This document shows positions 36,392 through 48,200 of a stretch of DNA of 64,000 nucleotides, piece after piece. How positions within the stretch are numbered: position 1 is the stretch's first letter; the number at the start of each line of letters is the position of its first letter. Made by a program: the position numbers and the translations under genes. A model generated the notes under the pieces. It was not told the origin of the DNA. It saw only the letters and a program-made list of their open reading frames with translations, and did no database searches. The DNA is taken from positions 37,985,123 to 38,049,122 of the forward strand of contig CP154955.1 in NCBI GenBank assembly GCA_039621445.1, read 5' to 3'. This DNA is from Euglena gracilis. Lineage: Eukaryota; Euglenida; Euglenophyceae; Euglenales.

Positions 36392-38131
36392 CTACCGGGC
36401 CTTCTCCTTGACGAGGGAGCCCACGGCGGTCACGGTGTGCCACACGATGAGCGCGGGGATCACGACCCAGATGAGGTTGGCGCCGTACCCGAACCAGAAG
36501 TAGAGGCAGTGGTCCCGCGTGAACTCGAAGTGGCGGTCCACCGGCACGTTCGGGACAGGCTTCTATTTTTAGCAACCTTGGTTGTTGAAAAGCTGTTAAG
36601 TAACCGTTAGGGAGGCCGCTTGTTGTGCCAGCCCACGGCAGCACACCCTGCGGCGGGAGAGTGATGGTTTGGGTCCTGGCCCCGGCTGACTTCCCCAAGT
36701 TTCCCTTGAACATAAGCGTGTTCGGGCCCGGCGCCTGCGAGGGGGTGTCGTTGCACTGTCCACCCCAAAAAAAACCGACCCCCCTGGGGTGATGCTCTTG
36801 GGAAGGCGCTTTCGGCCCCCAGGGGTGGAGGGGTGGGGGTGGAGGCGCCTGCGCATGAGCCCCCCCCCCCCCGGCCTTCCTCCAGGAAGCCTGGCTGGGG
36901 AAGTCGGCGAGCCACTCCACCCCGGCAAACAGCACCGCGCCGCACCACTGCAGCGGAGGCCGCCCGCCATCTCCCGGTGGGGCACTGGAAGCCGGGGAGA
37001 AGCATGGAGGTCACGTGTGGATGGCGTGACCGACGGCCGAACGAGGCAGGACGGGTGTGGGGGGTGGGGAAGGGGGCGGCGTGGGTGGAGGGACGGATTT
37101 TGGACCTTTTTTTGTGTGCAGGAGTCCATACTCGGGTCTACCCGGATAAATACTGAACAAATCCTTGAAATGTCGGGGAAAATTCTGGACGAAAAAAATA
37201 TCCTGAACCCCTTTTTTGGGGAAAGCCATCAGAATTCACATTAAAAAGCCCGAGGTTTTCCCAAATCCAGCATTCAAAATTGATGAAATCCCAAATTAAA
37301 CTAAAGAGCACACTTTTTCATTTTGGTGATTAATACACCTTAATCTTCAACAACAAGCGTTTTGGAAATAAAATATTTCAAGGGTCGGCGCGAAACGCTG
37401 AAGAAAATTTTGGGCGTACACTGCAGGAAATTGTTAAATTCGCCAGAGAAAATCTTGGACGGATCCTTAAAATGGTGGGGAAAATCCTGGACAAAATTCG
37501 TCCAAAAAATTTTCCCACAATTTTTTCCCGTTCAAATCCCCCCAGAGTTTTGGAAGACTTTTTTTTTGAAAGGGATGAACCTACATGCATGAACCACCAG
37601 CCACGTTCGGATGTGTTGTGGAGTTGGCCAATCTCCATCAGTGTGTCAGTTTACCAAACTGGGCATGGACGAAAGCAAAAAAGGGGGAACCTGGGAGGGG
37701 AGGGGCGGCTGTGGTCGTGACGGCGGCCAGGGGGTAGCGGCATGGCCATTGCCGCTGGTAGGCGACGTACGTCAGGAGGGAGAGGGGGCCCTGGAAGAAC
37801 AGCTCGATCTGGGTGATGACCCATGAGTTGAGCTCGTCCGTCGGCCCCAACCCCGGACGGTGCTGCCCGAAATAGGCCATGTGCCCCCCCCCAACACAGT
37901 CTGAATTCAGTATAGCAAACCTTATTTCTCCCTCAATGCCACTTATACCCGAAATACACTGGGGGTTGAAAACATCATGTCCCGCAAGCAAAAAAAAAAG
38001 TGTGGAGGAATGCCAGCATTTGTTCAGTGGGGAGGCAGCCGGCAGGGCTTGGTCTCGAACCGCCGGTCCACCTTGATGTAGTTCTGGTACATCAGGGGCT
38101 GCATGTGGTACCCGCCAGTCAGTGACAGGGC

Positions 38132-38162
<31 letters not shown>

Positions 38163-39554
38163 CAATGCCATGAGCGAGACGATATCCGTTCTCTGCTGGA
38201 CTGTGTCGCTGGATATCCCCATGATTGGTACAAGCCGGGCCTTGCTGCACACCACACACCCGTCACTCCAAACACAGCCTCGGGAGATAACCCAGGCCTT
38301 GAGGTGCGCGCCGCAGAGTCAAAAATGCGGCTGCTCGCGTGGGGCAGCGTTGCAGTTTGTTGGTCCGGAGCGGCTGGACCCGGGGGGCCCTGGGCAGGCC
38401 GTCCATCGCAATGTGGATGAAGGCGCCGTTCATGAGGAACCAGTTCGCCACCAGCCCCTCTGTGCGGCTCCGCACGCCGCGGCCCGCCTCCAGGCCAGGG
38501 GGCGGCCAGCCAGCCCGGCATTGGCGGCGGCGGAGGAGGGGGGCCTCGGGCGGCCGACAATCGAATTGGCCCGACCTTTTCCCCGAGCCATCCGTGAACG
38601 AGGCAACTGCAGTGCCGATGCCCTGAGCGGTGGCTCGGTGGCAACCTTGTCCAAACAAAAGCGCGAGTTCGCTGGAGTCTGCGGCCGTTCAATGAAGGGG
38701 ATCAAACCGGATACCACAACCGCTTAAAACTCCGTAGGGCTGGGGTGTTCGTGAAAACAAGGGCAACACGAAACAAAAAAAATGAGCAGTTTGGAATTGG
38801 GACCTGCCGACTTTCAAACTGCTGGGCTACTTATTGGGGTTGCTCAATTTACATGAGCATGACTCCAGAAACAGTTCACTCAAAATTCACCAGTCCGAAA
38901 ATTCAATAAATGTCGTTGACCTTGGGAGATGGGGTAAGCAAAACAATTTTGCGAATAATAATCAGGTTCAATCGCTCTCAGCCAGCACACAAGCCACAGG
39001 TCCGCTCCCCAGTGTGCACTCCCAAACACCAAACCAAGTCCAGAAAATGGGGTCCCCAGCCCCGGCCTGAGCCCCACGCTGCCCAGCAGGGCCAGCAGGA
39101 ACGCCGCCACCCCGCACAGCAGGGCCGGGTTGGTGAGGTAGGCGACCGCCTGCTGGGCCGCATCCTTGGGTCCAGGCCCCCCTGTGTGCACTGTGGCCGT
39201 TTGCTTGGTGCCGTTTACCCGCCCTTCCGGCCCGGCATTGCTTTCACCTCTGGCCCTTTTTGTCTGTGTGCGCGGAGGTCCCCTGGCCATCCTCCACCCC
39301 CTGTGGTACGCAGGGGTTTGGGGTGCGGTTGGGCCATCGTGGTGGGGCAAGCGCCAACCCACTTATTCCCATGGGGACGCACGAGAGGGCCAACCCGCCC
39401 GGGGACAGCCGGGGTTGGGGGGAACAGTCGGCGGCGGGCAGGGGCAGGGTTGGCGGCCGGGGGGCGCCTGTGCGGGCTGCTGCCGGTAGAGGAGGACCAG
39501 CGGGGTCGCGAGGCAGCCCGCGACGAACCAGAACGTGGGGTCCAGCAGCAGCAT
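36392..39554 (-). CDS. Gene IV: EBP-type 3-beta-hydroxysteroid delta8-delta7 isomerase, about 234 aa, 7 exons
   Basis: Converts delta8-sterols to delta7-sterols in the endoplasmic-reticulum membrane during ergosterol-type sterol synthesis. Exons: 39554-39474 (ATG at 39552-39554), 39167-39073, 38485-38396, 38114-38055, about 37891-37722, 36947-36897, 36550-36392 (TAG). The EXPERA-fold signatures occur in the right order: two N-terminal hydrophobic segments (WFVAGCLATPLVLLY; LCGVAAFLLALLGSV), NWFLMNGAFIHIAMDGL, MYQNYIKVDRRFE, WVITQIELFFQGPLSLLTYV, WCGAVLFAGVEWLADFP, and CLYFWFGYGANLIWVVIPA near the C-terminus. The length fits the family, at about 230 aa. The intron 37721-36948 is GT-AG and the others are non-conventional. 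The Asn and Trp of the NxxW motif are kept, but the HxxxE motif is HxxxD. The exon 4 to 5 junction lies beside a run of nine C on the plus strand and is one base out of frame, probably a homopolymer-length error. Confidence 0.88.
36556..36893. mobile_element. TIR element forming the last intron of the sterol isomerase gene (338 bp)
   Basis: The ends are CAGGCTTCTATTTT and, reverse-complemented, CAGGCTTCCTGG. Flanking 8-mers GTTCGGGA (36548-36555) and GCTGGGGA (36894-36901) share six bases. Intron 36551-36896 joins WLADFP to NVPVDRH, as the isomerase family alignment requires. Confidence 0.82.
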
Positions 39555-41610
39555 TGCTGGGGGGGGGGGAGGGGCAACTGCTGCCACCCCTACCCCATTA
39601 CCCCCCCCAGGAGGTGGGGGGTGGTTGGACCCTCCTCAAAGGAAGGGGGTCGGAGTGGCAGACCCCCCAGAGCTTGGATAGGCTTGGTTCATGTCTTCCA
39701 CTTTGATATAAATGGTTTCGTTTATGCATGGCCGAAATCAGCCATTCTCGCCAAGGTCGTCGCTTGAAAACTTGCCAAGGAAGGAAAATTTTAACCTTTT
39801 TGGCAGTCCCGAGCACTCTCCTCCCCTCAGAGTTGGTGCGGAACTCCCTCGGCAGGTGTTGTCTGGACCATAGATCCACTTGGTGACTCTCATGGGGGCA
39901 CATTTTCCTCAGCCCAAACCCGCAAAAAAACACACAACCGCAAAAGAAACAAAAACCGCAAAAAAAAATCGCAAAGTTTTGCCAAGTTCGAAAGACGCAA
40001 AAATACATAAAAAGAAAAATTTGTTTGCATTTTCCTCCCTCTGCTCCAACCCACCCACCTGCTCCCAAACCTCCCCCGAGGTGGTCCCCGGCATCCAAGG
40101 AGGGGGGACACCTCCCAACTAAAGCCATGGTTCTTATATCGAACCCGACCCCCCATAGGGTTTCCAGATTCTAGTTTAGCCCTGCCACCCCAAAGCAGGC
40201 ACCCCAGGGTGTACAGGGAATGCCCACAATGGCGAGGTGAGAAAAGGAAATTGGGTCCAGACATACTGCGCCTCCACAGTTCACTTCAGCCGCAACGCAG
40301 CCTGAACCCTTCTAGGAATGGATGCCACAGATAAACAGGAAAATCTGCACAGGCGGGGTGAACCTTTTGGGTTTGCTAAGCACAAGCTGAGCATAACAAA
40401 ATGCTCAGAAATGTTGCTTTTCGGGTTTCATAAAAATGCAACAGACAAAAAAATGTCATTTGCACAGTCCTTGAAAGGATTGGGCTTCGGTCATGTTGAT
40501 TGAGAAGGTGGATTATCTCACAACATGCCCCTGCACCCAACTGGTTGGAAATATTTCCCGATGGTGGGGCACATAGATTCACTGAGTGACCCGGGGGGGG
40601 GGGGGCGAGCTTTTTTCACGCCTGTTTACACAACGGTGTGCACACACGGTGGCCGGTGCAGGGGGGGGGGGGGGCACCGTAGATTGCTATGGCTGTGTGC
40701 CGGATCGTCAGCCCTCGGGGTCCGCCGCGGAGGAGGGACTGCACAACGGACACAAGAGAAAACATTTCCTTTTTGAAAAACGCGCTTTTTTTCCTGGCCC
40801 AAATCCACCCGCCCACCACTTTTTTCAAAAACCATCTGCACATCATCCCCCCAGGAGGGACCCCCCACCCATTCGCCCAAAACCCATCCAAAAACTGAAA
40901 AAAAAAATCCTTGAAAAAGTTTTGTCAGCCCGGCCTTTGGCGGGGTCAAACACACCCATAGCACACCCCAACCCCCCAGGGGGGGGGGGGTCCAGGAGCC
41001 CCAACCTGCACTCTCGAGAACCTAACACCTGCCCACAGGTGTTAAAGAAACTATGGTGCCACAGTAATGATCCTCTGCTGTAATAAGAACAAAGAATCCA
41101 GTTTTCTTCTAGAAAAATATCAAATTTCGACAAATGTTGGGTTTATGTCAGAAAATTTGTAATTCGACAAACACATTGGCTCGTCAATATTGACAAAAAG
41201 CCCTGAAAGCACTCTGTCATTGAACAATCTCTCTCCACTGTCCTGGATATTATTTGCTCAGTTAACATTCAGTAATCAGCAATTATCAGCAGTTCTGACC
41301 ACCAACCTTGGGGTCAAAACTGCTGAAAATTGCAGATGATCATGCATTGGCTTCTGGCATTCAGCGCACCCATTCATGCCATTCCCAAAAACCAATCAGC
41401 CATTCGAGATGAGTGCTCTTTATGGCATAATCGGTTCACTGGGGGCGATGGAGATATCATACATTCCGCCCTCAAGGGCATCTCAAGGAGGTGCCTTCTA
41501 TGTATCCAAACGACCTCCGTTACAGTGCATCAACACATATGTGCTTGATACACAAAAAAACACAGGCACGACACAACCACACAACATGCGTGCACACACA
41601 CACGCACGCG

Positions 41611-41696
<86 letters not shown>

Positions 41697-41789
41697 CGCG
41701 CGCGCGCACACACACAGGCACTTCCGGCCCTGCAGAGGGCGATACGTGTTGTGTTGAGAGTCGGCGCCACGCACTGTCTCCGCCATGCA
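39555..41789. other. Gene VI to gene IV interval (2235 bp)
   Basis: Contains a copy of the 'ccaaatccacc ... caggtgttaa' repeat at 40775-41060, poly-G runs and the CA/GA microsatellite near 41.6 kb. A GC-rich patch at 40680-40745 has no convincing frame. An AG two bases before the gene IV ATG (39557-39558) follows a run of C and may be a spliced-leader acceptor. Confidence 0.55.
41588..41716. repeat. (CA)n-(GA)n compound microsatellite downstream of gene VI
   Basis: CA/CG tract, then about 15 GA units, then CG/CA. It begins some 75 bp 3' of the gene VI stop codon, so it may lie in its 3' untranslated region. Confidence 0.92.
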
Positions 41790-44700
41790 TCAGCAGTGGA
41801 GGCACAGTTCCTCCCCGGCCCGGATGTCCCTCAGCGCCACCACCGCCGTGGCCAGCGGCCCTCCCGGGCGGTACCGCGGGGCCCTGCGGAGTCGGGCACC
41901 GCCATCGGAGGCGCGGGCCGGCGTGGCGAGACACACCCGGGCCGAACTGGGGGGCATGAGCCACAGCATCAGGCTGGGAGGGGGGGCGCTGGAATTACAC
42001 CAGAGTTGCTCACCCGGCCAGAGGGAGTAACACAAGAGTACTGGCGTAAGGGGTCCCTGGCCACTCACCACACAGCAAACTGGGCCAGAAGCGAAGTCAG
42101 CACCGGCCACGAACAGACAGGAAGCCTCAATGCAACTAGGGGAGGGGGTGCCTCCGCCGGGGCACACCGGGCGTCTCGGAGGGGCAGGAACGGAAAGAGG
42201 GGTTGCGGTACGGAGGAGCCAGGGCCCGGGGTTTCAATGGAGGTTCGTGGGGAGGTTGGGGCAACCCGAGCCACGTTCCAAGGCCTCTTCGGCGAGGGGC
42301 CAACCGGTTCCTTCCTGTCCTTATTCATCGCCAAAGCCATCCAGCCCCCCCCCCCAACTCCGCCAGAACAGACGGAAGGAAGCGCAGCAGGAACCCTGAG
42401 AGGAGCCCAGCGGCACCGTCCACAGCGCCACGTTGCCTGCGGAGCCTGAGGGGCACTTCGGGAGCAGCTGCCCCATCCGCTCCGTCATCCCTGGAGGGGT
42501 GGGGGCCGGGGAGGAAACCCCTTGACCAAAAAGGGTTGCACGCCCATCCGCATGGTCCCGCCAGCTTCGGGAAAAGGTCGAATTACCCCCCCCCCGAAAC
42601 AAACGTCTGCATGTGCCCACAGGCTGGCACTGCATACGCACACCGGGTTGAATGGGGTCCCCAACAAGCCAGCAACCATCGTAGGGGCGCCGCACGCCGT
42701 TCTCCTGGAAGGTGCTCGGCCGGAAGATGGAGAGCCAGAAGGCGTCCCACGGGGAGTAGACCTGCACAGCCCGAGAGTGTCCAGGAGGAACCACCATTGG
42801 TGAAGCATTCTCCTTCTACGAAGAAAAGCACCTTCTCAGGGCTGAACACTCATATGGAGGAGCGGAATGGAGAGTTACCCTGTCTGTACCAACAACGAGC
42901 ACCACTTTTCCTGTAACACTGAACCTTCCAAGCATTCCACACTTGCATCCGAACTTCTGACCGACTAGCGGGGGTGGGGGAGGGGTGGGGGGCGTGGTGG
43001 GGGGCGGGGGCCGACCGTGCCGGAAAAGAGGGTCACCGCCGCCCCCGCCGGCGCGTCGCTCAGCGCGAGGTGGACGCGGGCCCGCCACGCGTCGTCGTCA
43101 AACTGGACGTCTGGTACGTACGGCGGGTCCATCGGCTCCAGTGTGGCGGCGGATCTGGAGCCAGGCCGGCCAGGGAGGCCTCCGCAACAGCACCCTGGCC
43201 AAAAAAAAACAATGTTTCTTTGGGACCCAGGGGAGAGGGCCGGCAACCCACACTGGGATGGGGCACCCCGAGGGGGGATTACTCTGGGGGGGGTGGCATT
43301 TTGGGGTTGGTGCTGCAGGCACAGGAACATGTGTGGAACAGGCTGTTTTTTTACCAATCCCGGTGGGCAGGGGGGTCCGGAGTGCCTTGGGGTGCCTGCC
43401 CAGGCACATTCCTTTGAAAATAGGCCATTTTTGGCTCCTCGGCGCCTTCGGCGCCAGGTCTGTGCTAGGGCACTTTTGGCCGTGTGCCCCACCCCCCACC
43501 CTGGGGGGGAGTCGGGTCGGGAGTGCCTTGGAGTGCCTGCCCAGGCAGCCACCCCCCCCCCCTGGGGGTGGGGTCGGCACCCGACTAAAATACGGCCCGG
43601 TGTGGACGGATGATTCCAGGGGAAATGGGCCCCGGAAAGGTCCACGGAGGGGGGCCTGCTTCAGGGTCCCGCAGCGCCTGCAGCTGGGCGGAGGACGCGC
43701 GCAGCAGCCGCTGCACACCCCGGGCCACCAGGTCGTCCACCTGCAGGATGGGGGCCACTGCGCATCTCCCACGGCGGATCTGCGCCACAACGGCGTTCCA
43801 CCCCCAAAACGATTGCCGGGCCGCGCCGCAAGTCGACGGGCAGTTGGGGCATACGGAGACGCGCTGGGCGGCGGCGGCGGCGTGCACCTGCCGCAGGGCC
43901 CCATCGCAGCACGTGGGTTGCTGGGAGAAGGCGTCGACGGTTCGTCTGTCGCCCCAAGCACTTAAAGCAGGGTTCAATCCCCCCACCATCAAACTGTTGC
44001 CTCGTGGCCAGGAGGTCATATTGCATTTAAGGGGAAGGTTAGGAAATCAATGAGTTCGTTCATCAAGGACCCAGAAAAAATGAATTTTTAGGATTCTTGG
44101 TACTTGATGAACGAACCCATTGATTCCCTAAGCTTCCCCTTAAATGCAATATGACCTCCTGGCCATGAGGGCTTGGTATTTGTCAACAAATCGGTGCGGA
44201 TATGCTGTCAACACGACTGTGGCTGAAATGACCGCAGGAGGCTCACAACTCTGACCCGGATGGGTTGGGTTCGTGCACGTGGAAGAAAGCTTGATCTGCA
44301 GATTGAAAAAGTGCTGAATTTTTGGAGAATACAATGTAAATATTTGCACCATTTGTATTTGTGATTGTTACAGTGATCGCTTTGCCCAAAAAAATATGCA
44401 AGGCTGCTGGAAGATGATTGTGCACTCATCAGAATCAAACAAGAAAATAATGGATGTGGCCGATTTCATTCAGCCAATTTGGTCTTGCCAATTATTTTTG
44501 TTGGACGTTTCTCAGGATCTGCACACAGACAGAGAGGCAGGATGGTTAGTGGCAGCATTCTTCCCAAAATTAATTCCCCTGCAATCTTTTGTAACTTTTC
44601 AACAACTTTCCTGCAATTTGCTTGAAGGCTTCCGTTGTCAATGCCCCCCCCAGTAACAAAAGTAACACCCCCGAATTCCCAGGTTCCAGCAGAGGATCAT

Positions 44701-44912
44701 CCTGACGTTGGAGGTGTGCCGAAGGAGTTTGATGTTGGGTTCAAGTTAGGGTTGGGGAGTTCCGTTATGGCTGCGGCTGAATTATGAACTGCCTCGGTGC
44801 CTGGCCGGGAAAAGGTGTAGCGCTCAGCGCTGTACCTCCCCAGCTGGTCCAGCAAGACCAGGGAGGCCGCGCCGTATGCCAGGCGCCGCCCGAGGGTGGC
44901 CACGGGGGGCAT
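41790..44912 (-). CDS. Gene VI: probable SET-domain protein of a second type, 6 exons
   Basis: Exons: 44912-44790 (ATG at 44910-44912), 43920-43646, 43154-43016, 42761-42677, about 42472-42400, about 41990-41790 (TGA at 41790-41792). The first four exons join with consistent phases through GT-AG introns, and the fifth has an in-phase acceptor. The N-terminus MPPVATLGRRLAYGAASLVL has a short hydrophobic stretch. Exon 2 is Cys-rich (PTCCDGALRQ, VCPNCPSTC). Later come SAATLEPMDPPYVPDVQFDD, WDAFWLSIFRPSTFQENGV and the terminal ATAVVALRDIRAGEELCLHC. The last resembles the end of a SET domain (A-x-R-D-I-x-x-G-E-E-L), and the FWLSIFRPSTFQENGV region resembles the iSET part of SMYD-like proteins. The NHSC motif is not visible in the exons I could join. 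Exon 1 could instead end at 44807 through a non-conventional intron. The last two exon boundaries are approximate. Confidence 0.58.
43339..43599. mobile_element. MITE (ACCAAYCC...ACTAAAATAC family) in a gene VI intron (261 bp)
   Basis: Starts CAGGCTGTTTTTTTACC and ends ACTAAAATACGGCCCG. The flanking 8-mers GTGTGGAA and GTGTGGAC match at 7 of 8. The interior has the hairpin GGCGCCTTCGGCGCC and a direct duplication of 'ggagtgcctNgg'. Same family as 61684-61999. Confidence 0.82.
44001..44170. repeat. Foldback element with about 68-bp arms
   Basis: The arm ctcgtggccaggaggtcata (44001-44068) is repeated inverted at 44102-44170, with a 33-bp loop. Only a few mismatches. It lies in the first intron of gene VI. 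Confidence 0.9.
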
Positions 44913-45252
44913 GGCGGGCTGTGGCGGGGGTGGGGGAGGGGCATCCGTTGGAGGCCCTGGGCAGCAACACCTGCCACAGAGAGATGGTCCCCCCACAGCC
45001 TCCCGTCCAATCCGGTGCACCCGTGCCACCGTTTGGTGCGAACACGGGAAGGTGCTCCAGGCGCTTCGCCACCGGCAGCGTTTCCTACCGAGCCCACACA
45101 ATTTTCTGCCCCAAGGACAGCTCGTGATTCGTCTCTCCACATTGAGGGAAGGCCCATCTGCTGCTCACCCTACAGGAGGTGTGGGGGTCCCAAGTTCCCA
45201 AAAAGGGATTGAGACGGCGTGGCACTCGCCAAAGCGACAGGAGGGCACAGGG
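44913..45252. other. Gene V to gene VI interval (340 bp)
   Basis: Very short spacer. A C-rich tract ends in AG (44919-44920) six bases before the gene VI ATG, the arrangement expected for spliced-leader addition in Euglenozoa (inference). Confidence 0.5.
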
Positions 45253-48200
45253 TCAGGGCGGCGGCGGGGTGTCCGGTGGGGGCGGGGCAGCGTCGTATGG
45301 CGGGCGGAAGTGGACGCTGACGACGGCGGAGGGGGCGGCCCAGGTGCAGGGGGGCGCAGCCCCGCGCCACAGCAGGCCGTACACCACGTTGTGGACGTTG
45401 CCCGCGTGCATTGGCGGCCGGTTGGAGCCAGGCCTCTTTTACCGACCCTGGGGGGGGGGTGCCTTGTGCTGTTGGGCGCGCCTGCCCATAGCAGGCACAC
45501 CTGGGTGGGTCGGTTTTTCGCCATAAATTCGGCACTTTTCCCGGGCCCAAACCCACCAACCCACCCACCCACTTTTCGAAAACCCACCCACCCTTCTGAC
45601 CCCCCCCCCGGGGGGCTCAACCACCCACCCACCAACCCACCCACCCAAAATCCAACCAAAATCGCCGAAAACAATGAACAAAAACTTCCTACCCGGCCTT
45701 TGGCCGGGCAAAAGCCTGACCCATGGCATCCCCCCCCCCCTGGGGGGGGGGGGGGGGTCCAGAGGCCTCAACCCACCCACTCACGAAAACCCACCCACCC
45801 CGGGGGGGTCACACAGGTTTTAAGCGAATCTATGTTTTTGGCCCAGTGCCAGCCAACCAAATCAATTTTCCTTGAAAATGGTCATTTTCGGGCCCCGCAT
45901 CCCAAAAAAAACTCCTGGGGAGGTCGAAGTGCCGGACGGACCCGTGTCTGCCCATAGCACCCCCGGGGGGGGGGGGTGAAAGTGAAAAAGAAGCCTGGTT
46001 GGAGCCCACGGCGACCACCGCCCGGCCCCCCGCCAGGAGGTGCATGGTGGCCAGCATCTGCAGGCCCTCGTCATGGGGGGAGGCGCTGTGGCTGGGGGGA
46101 GGGGGTGGAAAGAGCGGCGGGAAAGGTAGTTGCCGGTATGGGACACTGCAAAGCAGTTGGGTCGCATCGGGTTGGTGTTAACAAAGTGCATGGTTTAACA
46201 GACATGGGTGGCAAGAAAGGTGCAGCAGATAGAGTAGCCCCAGAAAAGTCTTGATATCCTTGGCCAAATTTATGTTAATCCCCTCTGGAATGAAAAAAAA
46301 ATGGGCTTCAAAAGCAGCCCTATTGTGTCCCAACAGCAATTATTCCCTGTCAATGGTCACTGAGGCTGTTAAAATGCCACCAATGACTTCTGGGATGGTA
46401 CTTATGAATATGCGAACATCTTCTGTTGGCTTCTGTGCTGGCTTTTGGGATACCGTTGATTTTTTTTAAGGATCCTCTCCTTTTATTTGAGTGTTTGGGT
46501 TTCATTTATGCTGTTCGGGAAGCAACGATGATCCAGAACATCATAATCTTGCCGCCGATGGCACATCTTCCTCCCTCTGCCCTTCTCTCTGTCCTTAAGG
46601 TGCACATAGAACCAGTTTCTGGCACATACACACGTGTGTATGCGGGCATGCAAGCACACGCGCGAAGAATATAAACCTTACTGCTTGGGAAACTGGGCAA
46701 CGTGTCACTGGACGTTAACAACTTCCAAAACCAAATCAGGCGGTGCCAAAGACCCGGGGCACGGAGGGGGGGTCAATGCAAATGCACCGAAAAAAGACCA
46801 GTTGGCGCCAAACAAACCCAGACTCATGCCGAAAAGTAACACCCAAATGCATGCTGTGAAAGAAAGGGGCACACTTGGCATAGAACTCGGGGAGGAAGTC
46901 CTCCATGCACTGGCCGGGGACCGAGGCGGCGGAGGGGAAGGCGTCGTGGGGGATCGGCCCCGGGCCGCCTCTCTCTCGCGCCCTCACCTCCCACGCCACA
47001 CATGGCCGTTCCGTTGGGAGGCCGCCCGAGCTGGGCGGGGGTCAGGCCGAGGCCTGCCAGGCAGGTCGCGATGTCTGCCGAGAGCGCCGGATCGTCAGTG
47101 CTGAGGAACACCGCGGTGACCTGGGGGGGGGGGGGTAGGGTGGCCGACGGTGTGGAGCGGAACAGCGGTGTCGCAGTTCCGGGGGTGGGGGGGGGATGGT
47201 AAGGCAAGGGGTGGTAATACGCATTTGCGGGCTTTTTTCTTTCTCTGGTTGACATCTCTGGTCGGGCAACAATTACGTGCGCCAAAGCTCAGATGGAGTA
47301 GGGTGCCAGAAACAAATCCCCGCCATTTGCAGTGAAAAATCGTGTAAATTCACAAATGAGAATTGAAGTCCCCAGCACAAAGCAAAGGTTTTCTTTTCGG
47401 CCTCCGGGAAACCAGCCAAAATCGGCAAAAAAAACTTCTCGGGAAAAAAAATTCAAATAAATGCTCAAAATTTTTTTCAAAAATGTCAGTTTCAAAACGT
47501 TCAAGGTTTGGAGTTGAAATTTCAACAGTTCAGGAAATTGTGTGCCCAATCGATCCCCCCCCTAAGATTATTCTTTTTTATTCTTTCTTTCTTCTTATTC
47601 CTTAGGCCCCTTGCTGGAAACCTCCAAGTTTTGTTCTTGACCGGCCTTTTCATCCCCAAAAATTAAACAATCGCACATGATGCCCAAATATCAGAAATTC
47701 TGGGGTTAAATTTGACCATTCTGGAGTTAAATTTGGAGTGCCAGTGTTCTTTCGGGAAAATAAAACAACGTCGTCCCTGGCGCTGTGTGTCTGGGGGGGG
47801 GATTATAAAAGATGGGGGGGTTGCTTGGTCGGCCCAAGTGGATCTCATCTGTGGAGGGGCTACTTCAGAACAGCGCCCTCCGCCTCCTGGCATCCCCGCC
47901 GGCTCGCCCCTTTTGGTCTCTTCTTGACTTTCCTTGGCTTTTCCCGGAGTCGGCAGCAAACCCATTTTTTTTCACTTTTCACTGAAATCCATTTTTTGCA
48001 CTTTTGTTGTGTTCAATGCACCAATGCTCGATGACTTGGTCTTTTTTTTGATCCAATTGGTGACTTCGACACTGGATTTTGTCGCCAGCCAATGCGGCAG
48101 CTCACTGTGGCCCATACCACGGTTGGCCAGTGTTGAATGAATGAGGGTAAAGAATCAAAATGCGGAGCCACACCGCCCCCCAACGCACACCTGGAGCAGG

